From: Blastococcus sp. TF02A-35
GTDB lineage: Bacteria > Actinomycetota > Actinomycetes > Mycobacteriales > Geodermatophilaceae
Assembly (NCBI RefSeq): GCF_004571075.1
Contig: NZ_SPQP01000018.1
Location: 1-64,000, forward strand
Length of the DNA stretch: 64,000 nt
Reading direction: 5' to 3'
Of this stretch, positions 57,149 to 64,000 are shown piece after piece. Made by a program: the position numbers and the translations under genes. The notes beneath the pieces were generated by a model. That model worked only from the letters and a program-made list of their open reading frames with translations. It searched no databases and was not told the origin of the DNA. Numbering within the stretch: the stretch's first letter is position 1; every line of letters begins with the position of its first letter.

Positions 57149-59167
57149 TCAGACGCCCGCGGGCACCTTGTCGTCGAGGCCGTGGGCCTCGCGGATCACG
57201 TCCACGACCTGGCCCATGATGTCGTTCAGGCCGAAGTCCTTCGGCGTGAAGACGCGGGCCACGCCCTGCTCGCGCAGCCGGCGCGCGTCGCTGTCGGGGA
57301 TGATCCCGCCGACGACCACGGGGACGTCGTCCAGACCGGCGTCCTTCAGCCCCTGGAGGACCGCCGGCACCACCTGCAGGTGCGAGCCGGACAGCACCGA
57401 CAGGCCGACGACGTGCACGTCCTCCTCGACGGCGGCCGAGACGATCTGCGCGGGCGTGAGCCGGATGCCCTGGTAGATGACCTCGAAGCCGGCGTCCCGC
57501 GCGCGCACGGCGATCTGCTCGGCACCGTTGGAGTGGCCGTCGAGCCCCGGCTTGCCGACGAGGAAGCGCAGCCGGCCGCCGATCTCGTCACCGGTGGCCC
57601 GCACCCGGTCGCGGACCTGGGTGAGCGTCTCGTCGGCCTCTCCGCCGCCGGTGGCGGCGGAGACGCCGGTCGGCGCCCGGTACTCGCCGAAGACCTCGCG
57701 CAGCACCCCGGCCCACTCCCCCGTCGTGACGCCCGCGCGGGCGCACTCGAGGGTCGCCTCCATGAGGTTCTCGTCGGTGCCGGCGGCCTGGCGCAGCCGC
57801 TCCAGCGCGCGCTCCACCGGCTCCGGGTCCCGCTCGGCGCGCCACTTCTTCACCGCCTCCTGGGCGGCGGCCTCGACGGCCGGGTCGACCGTCATGATCG
57901 CCGTGTCGAGGTCCGCGGTGAGCGGGTTGGGCTCGGTGGTGTCGAACTTGTTGACGCCGACGACGACGTCCTCGCCGCTCTCCATCTTCCGGCGGCGCTC
58001 GGCCAGCGAGGCGACCAGCTGGCCCTTCATGTAGCCGGACTCGACGGCGGCGACCGCGCCGCCCATCTCCTGCACGCGGGCGATCTCGGCGCGGGCGCCC
58101 TCGAGGATCTCCGCGACCTTCTTCTCCACGACGACGGAGCCGGTGAACAGGTCCTCGTACTCGAGCAGGTCGGTCTCGTAGGCCAGCACCTGCTGCAGCC
58201 GCAGCGACCACTGCTGGTCCCAGGGCCGGGGCAGGCCCAGCGCCTCGTTCCAGGCCGGCAGCTGCACCGCGCGGGCGCGGGCGTCCTTGGACAGGGTCAC
58301 CGCGAGCATCTCCAGCACGATGCGCTGGACGTTGTTCTCCGGCTGCGCCTCGGTCAGGCCCAGCGAGTTCACCTGGACGCCGTAGCGGAAGCGGCGGTGC
58401 TTGGGGTCCTCGACGCCGTAGCGCTCCTTCGTCAGCTCGTCCCAGAGCTGGGTGAAGGCGCGCATCTTGCACATCTCCTCGACGAAGCGGACGCCCGCGT
58501 TGACGAAGAAGGAGATGCGCGCGACGACCTCGCCGAACTTCTCCTGCGGCACCTGGCCCGAGTCGCGGACGGAGTCCAGGACGGCGATGGCGGTGCTGAT
58601 GGCGTAGGCGATCTCCTGCTCCGGCGTCGCCCCGGCCTCCTGCAGGTGGTAGCTGCAGATGTTCGTCGGGTTCCACTTCGGCATGGCGGTGACCGTGTAG
58701 GCGACCATGTCGGTGATCAGCCGCATCGAGGGAGCCGGCGGGAAGACGTAGGTCCCCCGCGACAGGTACTCCTTGATGATGTCGTTCTGCGTCGTCCCGG
58801 CCAGCTTGGCGACGTCGTGCCCGTGCTCCTCGGCGACGGCCTGGTAGAGCGCCAGCAGCCACATCGCGGTCGCGTTGATGGTCATCGACGTGTTCATCTC
58901 GTCGAGCGGGATGCCGTCGAAGAGCGCACGCATGTCACCGATGTGCGTGACGGGGACGCCGACCTTGCCGACCTCGCCGCGCGCGAGCTCGTCGTCGGGG
59001 TCGTATCCGGTCTGCGTCGGCAGGTCGAAGGCGACCGAGAGACCGGTCTGCCCCTTCGCCAGGTTGCGCCGGTACAGGGCGTTGGACTCGGCCGGCGAGG
59101 AGTGGCCGGCGTAGGTGCGCATGACCCAGGGACGGTCGCGCTCCTTCGGCGATGAAGGGAACGGCAT
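57149..59167 (-). CDS. ecm: Ethylmalonyl-CoA mutase (Ecm/MeaA)
   Basis: Ecm converts (2R)-ethylmalonyl-CoA to methylsuccinyl-CoA with adenosylcobalamin. The 672-residue single-chain protein has the substrate barrel (RPWVMRTYAGHSSPAESNALY, LSVAFDLPTQTGYDPD) and a C-terminal B12-binding domain with the D543-x-H545-x-x-G motif (GLDGHSNG). The YAGHSS sequence, unlike YAGFST of methylmalonyl-CoA mutase, is typical of the Ecm/MeaA branch. The ATG at 59167 precedes the conserved start. A shared-type palindrome lies 19 bp upstream, around a likely promoter with TACACT as -10, and a strong terminator follows. Confidence 0.92.
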   Translation of the reverse strand: MPFPSSPKERDRPWVMRTYAGHSSPAESNALYRRNLAKGQTGLSVAFDLPTQTGYDPDDELARGEVGKVGVPVTHIGDMRALFDGIPLDEMNTSMTINATAMWLLALYQAVAEEHGHDVAKLAGTTQNDIIKEYLSRGTYVFPPAPSMRLITDMVAYTVTAMPKWNPTNICSYHLQEAGATPEQEIAYAISTAIAVLDSVRDSGQVPQEKFGEVVARISFFVNAGVRFVEEMCKMRAFTQLWDELTKERYGVEDPKHRRFRYGVQVNSLGLTEAQPENNVQRIVLEMLAVTLSKDARARAVQLPAWNEALGLPRPWDQQWSLRLQQVLAYETDLLEYEDLFTGSVVVEKKVAEILEGARAEIARVQEMGGAVAAVESGYMKGQLVASLAERRRKMESGEDVVVGVNKFDTTEPNPLTADLDTAIMTVDPAVEAAAQEAVKKWRAERDPEPVERALERLRQAAGTDENLMEATLECARAGVTTGEWAGVLREVFGEYRAPTGVSAATGGGEADETLTQVRDRVRATGDEIGGRLRFLVGKPGLDGHSNGAEQIAVRARDAGFEVIYQGIRLTPAQIVSAAVEEDVHVVGLSVLSGSHLQVVPAVLQGLKDAGLDDVPVVVGGIIPDSDARRLREQGVARVFTPKDFGLNDIMGQVVDVIREAHGLDDKVPAGV

Positions 59168-59186
59168 GTCGCGGAAGTGTAGGGCG

Positions 59187-59202
59187 GTTACCCGTCGGTA
59201 GC
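59187..59202. promoter_or_regulatory. Palindromic operator candidate upstream of ecm
   Basis: GTTACC-CGTC-GGTAGC (one arm mismatch) lies 19 bp before the ecm ATG. On the ecm strand a TACACT -10-like element follows at 8 bp from the start codon, placing the palindrome in the promoter spacer. It is the fourth member of the GTTACY-N4-RGTAAC set. Confidence 0.65.
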
Positions 59203-59262
59203 AGCCCCGCCGCCGGCAGGTGTGCGGTGGCACACTCGTTCGGGGGGCGAGAGGAGGCGACG

Positions 59263-59565
59263 GTGGCGTACGACGTCGTGGCACCGCTGGTGGCGGTGGC
59301 CGTCCTGGCCGGGCTCGTCCTGTTCACCCGGTGGGCGTTCGCCGGCCGCGCCGCGCCCGCGCGCCCCGGGGACGACGGGCTGCTCACCCGGGTGGCGACG
59401 CTGGCCCGCCGCGAGTCGGCCCTCCAGCTGCGCGCCGTGCTCTCCGACGCCGGGATCCGCTCCACGGTCCGCTTCCCCGCCGCCCACCGGGCGGAGGTGC
59501 TGGTCTTCCCCGAGGACGCCGACCGCGCCCGAGCGCTGGCGGCCTCCTTCCCCGGCAGGACCTGA
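59263..59565 (+). CDS. Small membrane-anchored protein, DUF2007-like
   Basis: The 100-residue protein has one N-terminal transmembrane segment (about 5-22) and a short soluble domain (ALQLRAVLSDAGIRSTVRFP, then EVLVFPEDADRARAL) resembling the DUF2007 family of putative signal-transducing proteins; this match is tentative. The GTG at 59263 has GGAGG seven bases upstream, which decides the start. It is divergent from ecm and converges on murA with a 1-bp gap. Confidence 0.65.
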   Translation: MAYDVVAPLVAVAVLAGLVLFTRWAFAGRAAPARPGDDGLLTRVATLARRESALQLRAVLSDAGIRSTVRFPAAHRAEVLVFPEDADRARALAASFPGRT

Positions 59566-59566
59566 C

Positions 59567-60847
59567 TCAGCCGGGGCGCTGGGTCCGCTCGACGTGGGCG
59601 CCCAGGCCGCGCAGCTGCTCGACGAAGTCGGGGTAGCCGCGGTCCACGTGGTAGGCGTCCTGCACCTCGGTGACGCCGTCGGAGCACAGCCCCGCCAGCA
59701 CCAGGCCGGCGCCGGCGCGGATGTCGCTGGCGAGCACCGGCGCGCTGGAGAACCGCTCGCGCCCGCGGACGACGGCGTGGTGCCCGTCGATCCGGATGTC
59801 CGCGCCGAGCCGCACCAGCTCGTTGACGAACATGAACCGGCCCTCGAACACGTTCTCCGTGATGAGCGCCGTCCCCGTCGAGACGGCGGCCAGGGCCACC
59901 GCCATGGGCTGCAGGTCGGTCGGGAAGCCGGGGTAGGGCAGCGTGACGACGTCGACGCAGCGGGGCCGGTCGTCCATCGACACGCGGATCCCGTCGGGCA
60001 GCGCCTCCACGCTCGCCCCGGCGTCGGTCAGCTTGTCCAGCGCCACGGAGAGGTGCTCGGCCACGCCTCGCTCGACGACGACGTCGCCGCGGGTCATGAC
60101 CGCCCCGATCGCCCAGGTGCCGGCCACGATCCGGTCGGGCACGGTCGTGTACTCCACCGGGGCGAGGGACTCCACGCCCTCCACGGTGATCGTCGAGGTC
60201 CCGGCGCCGTCGATCCGGGCGCCCATCGCGCTGAGCATCCGGCAGAGGTCGACGATCTCCGGCTCGCGGGCGGCGTTGTCCACCACCGTCGTCCCCTGCG
60301 CGAGGATCGCGGCCATCACCAGGTTCTCGGTGGCGCCCACCGAGGGGAAGTCCAGCCAGATCGAGGCACCCGACAGCCGCGGCGCGGTCGCGATGAGGAA
60401 GCCGTGCTCGCTGATGATCGTCGCGCCGAGCCGCTCGAGGCCGGAGATGTGCATGTCCAGGCCGCGGGACCCGATCGCGTCACCGCCCGGCAGCGCCACG
60501 CGCGCGCTGCCGCAGCGGGCCACCAGCGGGCCGAGCACGTTGATCGAGGCGCGCATCCGGCGGACCAGGTCGTAGTCGGTCTCGGTCGACGGCTTCTCCG
60601 GCACGTCGATCGTCAGCCGGCCGCCCCCGCCGCTCCCGGGCGTCCGCACGTAGGAGACCTCGCAGCCCAGGCGGCGCAGGACCTCGCTCATGATCGTGAC
60701 GTCGAGGATGTCGGGGACCTCGTCGATGGTCGACCGACCGGTCGCCAGCAGCGTCGCCGCCATCAGCTTGAGCGCGCTGTTCTTGGCGCCGGTCACCCGA
60801 ACCCGGCCGGCCAGCCGCGTGCCTCCGGTCACCTCGAAGCAGTCCAC
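59567..60847 (-). CDS. murA: UDP-N-acetylglucosamine 1-carboxyvinyltransferase MurA
   Basis: MurA starts peptidoglycan synthesis by transferring enolpyruvate from PEP to UDP-GlcNAc. The 426-residue product has the N-terminal [12 protein letters not shown] motif and the catalytic loop at about 120-130 reading [12 protein letters not shown]. At the position of the fosfomycin-target cysteine (Cys115 in E. coli) there is D123, as in mycobacteria, so the enzyme should be naturally fosfomycin resistant. The murA-PduO-DUF2550-atpC order agrees with M. tuberculosis Rv1315 to Rv1311. It is divergent from the adenosyltransferase gene with 69 bp between them. Confidence 0.97.
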   Translation of the reverse strand: MDCFEVTGGTRLAGRVRVTGAKNSALKLMAATLLATGRSTIDEVPDILDVTIMSEVLRRLGCEVSYVRTPGSGGGGRLTIDVPEKPSTETDYDLVRRMRASINVLGPLVARCGSARVALPGGDAIGSRGLDMHISGLERLGATIISEHGFLIATAPRLSGASIWLDFPSVGATENLVMAAILAQGTTVVDNAAREPEIVDLCRMLSAMGARIDGAGTSTITVEGVESLAPVEYTTVPDRIVAGTWAIGAVMTRGDVVVERGVAEHLSVALDKLTDAGASVEALPDGIRVSMDDRPRCVDVVTLPYPGFPTDLQPMAVALAAVSTGTALITENVFEGRFMFVNELVRLGADIRIDGHHAVVRGRERFSSAPVLASDIRAGAGLVLAGLCSDGVTEVQDAYHVDRGYPDFVEQLRGLGAHVERTQRPG

Positions 60848-60916
60848 CGGACCACCCTACGCACCGGATGCCGACCTTCCGTCCCGGACACGGGGCGCCC
60901 CGCCTAGGCTCCGCGC

Positions 60917-61528
60917 ATGACCGTCCGGCTGACCCGCATCTACACGAAGACCGGCGACGCCGGTCAGACGCACCTCGGCGACATGAGCCGGGTGGCGAAG
61001 ACCGACCCTCGGCTGGTCGCCTACGCCGACGTGGACGAGGCCAACAGCGCGATCGGCACGGCGCTGGCCCTGGGACAGGTGCAGCCGGCCATCGCCGAGC
61101 TGCTGCGCAGCATCCAGAACGACCTTTTCGACGTCGGCGCGGACCTGTGCACCCCGATCACGGAGAACCCGGCGTACCCGCCGCTGCGGGTCACCGCGGA
61201 GTACACCGAGCGCCTCGAGGCGGCCTGCGACGAGTACAACGAGCAGCTGCCCAAGCTCAACAGCTTCATCCTGCCGGGCGGGACGCCGGCGGCCGCGCTG
61301 CTGCACCAGGTCCGGGTGGTCGTGCGCCGGGCCGAGCGCAACGTGTGGGCGCTGCTGGAGGCCGACGCCGAGCGCACCAACGCCGAGACGGCGCGCTACC
61401 TCAACCGGCTCTCGGACCTGGTCTTCATCCTCGCCCGGATGGCCAACCCGGACGGCGACATCCTGTGGGAGCCGGGCGCGCACAGCGGCGTGCACAAGCA
61501 GCGCGCCGCGAGCGCCGGGGAGAGCTGA
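60917..61528 (+). CDS. pduO: ATP:cob(I)alamin adenosyltransferase, PduO type
   Basis: The enzyme makes adenosylcobalamin, the cofactor of B12-dependent mutases. The 203-residue product has the ATP-binding TKTGDAGQTHLGD start (about 10-22), the FDVGADL segment, and the C-terminal region with the VRRAERN and LNRLSDLVFILAR motifs of PduO. Corresponding M. tuberculosis Rv1314c lies beside murA. In this genome Ecm and the IcmA-type mutase would depend on it. No cobalamin riboswitch was seen upstream. It converges on the DUF2550 gene with 7 bp between stops. Confidence 0.95.
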   Translation: MTVRLTRIYTKTGDAGQTHLGDMSRVAKTDPRLVAYADVDEANSAIGTALALGQVQPAIAELLRSIQNDLFDVGADLCTPITENPAYPPLRVTAEYTERLEAACDEYNEQLPKLNSFILPGGTPAAALLHQVRVVVRRAERNVWALLEADAERTNAETARYLNRLSDLVFILARMANPDGDILWEPGAHSGVHKQRAASAGES

Positions 61529-61535
61529 GCGGGGG

Positions 61536-61937
61536 CTAGGCGCCCGGCGGAGCCGACTCCACCCACGAGAGGAAGCCGGTCAGGGTCGAGGGCTCCATCG
61601 CCAGCTGGCAGGGGCCCTCCGCCGTGCTGCACTCCAGCACCACGACGTCGCCGGGCAGGGCGAGGTCGTCACGGCCCGCCGAGCGCTGGGACTGCACCCG
61701 GAACCCGGCCCGGCACAGGCGCCGCTGCGGGCGCACCGACAGCGACAGCGCCCGGTACCAGAGGAGGGCGTCGCCGCCGTACCAGGCCACACCCACCGAC
61801 CAGCGCGGCGAGTTCTCGGGGCGGAACCACATGGTCACCGCCCCCAGGCCGGACAGCAGGAACCTGCGGCGGAGCAGGAAGACGACGACGACCAGCAGCA
61901 GCAGGACGCCGAGCAGGACCAGCAGGCCCGTTGTCAT
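61536..61937 (-). CDS. DUF2550 family membrane-anchored protein
   Basis: The 133-residue protein has one N-terminal transmembrane segment (about 4-22) followed by a small conserved domain (GGDALLWYRALSLSVRPQ and DVVVLECSTAEGPCQLAMEP). It is the counterpart of M. tuberculosis Rv1312, located next to atpC. No function is known for the family. It is 27 bp downstream of atpC in the same direction and may be transcribed with it. Confidence 0.85.
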   Translation of the reverse strand: MTTGLLVLLGVLLLLVVVVFLLRRRFLLSGLGAVTMWFRPENSPRWSVGVAWYGGDALLWYRALSLSVRPQRRLCRAGFRVQSQRSAGRDDLALPGDVVVLECSTAEGPCQLAMEPSTLTGFLSWVESAPPGA

Positions 61938-61964
61938 GCCGCTACGTCCTGCGCCCGACCAGGG

Positions 61965-62354
61965 TCAGACGCTCTCGCCGGCTGCCCTCAGGCGGGACTG
62001 CGCACGGCGCAGCGCCGCCTGCGCCTCGGGGTCGTCGCCCTCGCCCTCGGCGCGGCGCAGCGCCTCACGGGCGCGCTCGACGTCGATCTCGGAGGAGATC
62101 TCCGCGGTCTCGGCCAGGATGGAGACGCCCTCGCCGGTGATGGAGAGGAAGCCGCCGTGGGCGGCGACGACGAGGTCCTCGCCCTCGACGGTGCGGATCG
62201 TGACGACGCCGCCGTCGGCCAGCTGGGCCAGCGTGGGCGCATGGCCGGCCAGCACGCCGAGCTCGCCCTCGGTGGTGCGGGCGATCACGGTCGTGGCCTC
62301 GCCGGACCAGATCTTGCGCTCGACGGCCACCAACTCGACCTGCAGGGTCGCCAC
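61965..62354 (-). CDS. atpC: ATP synthase F1 epsilon subunit
   Basis: The epsilon subunit joins the rotor to the catalytic head and regulates hydrolysis. The 129-residue product has the N-terminal beta sandwich ([34 protein letters not shown]) and a short two-helix C-terminus ([13 protein letters not shown]). GTG at 62354 gives the usual N-terminus. Unusually, it is separated from atpD by 518 bp that hold a terminator-like hairpin, a palindrome and a 62-residue ORF. Confidence 0.95.
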   Translation of the reverse strand: MATLQVELVAVERKIWSGEATTVIARTTEGELGVLAGHAPTLAQLADGGVVTIRTVEGEDLVVAAHGGFLSITGEGVSILAETAEISSEIDVERAREALRRAEGEGDDPEAQAALRRAQSRLRAAGESV

Positions 62355-62497
62355 GACACTCCTCGGGGTCCACCCCTTCGCCGAGGAAGGGTGCGGTGCG
62401 TACGGTCCGCCGGCCCGGGAGCCGACGGCGGATGCCCTCACTGTAGCGGCGTGTCGCCCGGTGCCCCCGGCCCGGGTCCGCGCAGGCGGGAGGCCGG

Positions 62498-62686
62498 TCA
62501 GGCCGCGCGACGGTAGAGCAGGGTCCAGCGACCGACCCGCACCCACGGGTGGCGCACGCACGTGGGCGGCGCCCAGCCCTCGGTGTCGAACGACGTGCCG
62601 GGCACCGTGACCGGCGCGTACGGCGGCCACGTCCAGTCGCCGGTCCCCCGGTCGGGGAGGCCCGGCACCGCGCGGTCCTGCTCCAC
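62498..62686 (-). CDS. Orphan 62-aa ORF between atpD and atpC
   Basis: I do not recognise this protein. It is small, has a Trp/Pro-rich centre ([14 protein letters not shown]) and a basic end (WTLLYRRAA), and no signal peptide or membrane segment. Third codon positions are G or C in about 58 of 60 codons, which strongly suggests true coding, and GAGGGA precedes the GTG start by five bases. Direction agrees with the atp genes. A role in ATP synthase is suggested only by position. It could also be a chance frame in a GC-rich gap. Confidence 0.55.
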   Translation of the reverse strand: MEQDRAVPGLPDRGTGDWTWPPYAPVTVPGTSFDTEGWAPPTCVRHPWVRVGRWTLLYRRAA

Positions 62687-62741
62687 GTCGTCCCTCGCTC
62701 CGGCGCCCGTCCCTCGGGCGCGCCTGGGTGGATGGTCGGCA

Positions 62742-62757
62742 GGAACGGGCCCGTTCC
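62742..62757. promoter_or_regulatory. Perfect 16-bp palindrome between atpD and the 62-aa ORF
   Basis: GGAACGGGCCCGTTCC lies 55 bp upstream of the 62-residue ORF and downstream of the atpD terminator. Its perfect symmetry and position suggest an operator for an internal promoter; nothing further can be said. Confidence 0.45.
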
Positions 62758-62822
62758 GCAGAGGCGCGGGCCGTGAATCACCCGTTCGGGGTACGGATCC
62801 GCCGGACCGTCCCCGGGAACGG

Positions 62823-62857
62823 CGACGGCCGGGCCCCTCGCGGGGACCCGGCCGTCG
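62823..62857 (-). terminator. Terminator-like hairpin after atpD
   Basis: Fifteen-base arms (CGACGGCCGGGCCCC and its partner, one A bulge) around a 4-nt loop lie 15 bp after the atpD stop. It would stop or reduce transcription before atpC, which is unusual for an ATP synthase operon. Confidence 0.75.
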
Positions 62858-62872
62858 TCGTCGGCTGAGGTG

Positions 62873-64000
<1,128 letters not shown>

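Noticed and set aside
59168-59262. Cobalamin riboswitch before ecm
   Set aside because: The gap is only 95 bp and lacks a B12-box-like sequence. The visible elements are a palindrome and a short promoter.
60848-60916. Cobalamin riboswitch before the PduO gene
   Set aside because: Only 69 bp separate it from murA, too short for the aptamer, and no B12 box is seen.

Overview
The window is a very GC-rich (roughly 73 percent) actinobacterial chromosome segment. Codon third positions are almost all G or C, starts are often GTG, and many neighbouring genes overlap as ATGA or GTGA. Gene content (NucS instead of MutS/MutL, NAD ligase, GlgE pathway, Fe-S/tRNA-thiolation genes beside ETF) fits a free-living high-GC actinomycete. 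A Geodermatophilaceae-like organism is my best guess, not a proven placement. The two halves resemble two blocks remembered from Mycobacterium tuberculosis: Rv3014c-Rv3029c (ligA, a MetE-like protein, mnmA, iscS, etfA/etfB) and Rv1310-Rv1328 (atpD, atpC, a DUF2550 protein, PduO, murA, nucS, epimerase, thiolase, thioredoxin, glgB, glgE, glgP).

Layout. 1-12.9 kb: truncated HNH nuclease, ligA, an M16-like membrane peptidase, a MetE-C-like protein, a translationally coupled MFS-iscS-mnmA set, and etfB-etfA. 13-15.8 kb: a PLP cysteine synthase/desulfhydrase homologue, an enoyl-CoA hydratase and a lone ABC ATPase. 15.9-30.1 kb: alpha-glucan metabolism (glgX, FHA protein, glgP, then glgE-treS-mak-glgB). 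30.2-36.7 kb: two tandem lipoprotein metallopeptidases, a thioredoxin-TPR protein and a secreted penicillin-acylase-family enzyme. 36.8-39.4 kb: a VOC protein, an isobutyryl-CoA-mutase-type large subunit and a MarR regulator with a clear operator. 39.6-44.4 kb: miscellaneous envelope and redox genes. 44.4-59.2 kb: a dispersed ethylmalonyl-CoA (EMC) pathway module (meaB, thiolase, epimerase, ccr, tandem hydroxyacyl-CoA dehydrogenase, ecm), interspersed with a DivIVA/Scy-like coiled-coil protein, a sortase, nucS, a GAF-EAL protein and a dicarboxylate/amino-acid symporter. 59.3-64 kb: murA, PduO adenosyltransferase, DUF2550 protein, atpC, a 62-residue orphan ORF and atpD (cut by the window end).

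How they work together. TreS, Mak, GlgE and GlgB form the complete trehalose-to-alpha-glucan route; GlgP and GlgX would take the glucan apart. Thiolase, hydroxyacyl-CoA dehydrogenase, crotonase, Ccr, epimerase and Ecm would carry acetyl-CoA to methylsuccinyl-CoA. ETF would collect electrons from acyl-CoA dehydrogenases, MeaB would protect B12 mutases, and PduO would make their cofactor.

The most interesting unexplained signal is a 16-bp palindrome of the form GTTACY-N4-RGTAAC. It occurs in front of four separate transcription units of this metabolism (etfBA, ccr, the hydroxyacyl-CoA dehydrogenase and ecm), which suggests one local EMC/acyl-CoA regulon whose regulator is not in the window. Other notable points are a histone-H1-like Lys/Ala tail on GlgB, an ATP synthase operon interrupted between atpD and atpC by a terminator and a small ORF, and a MarR operator lying over the apparently leaderless promoter of the IcmA-type mutase. 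No tRNA, rRNA, CRISPR array, IS element or prophage was seen.
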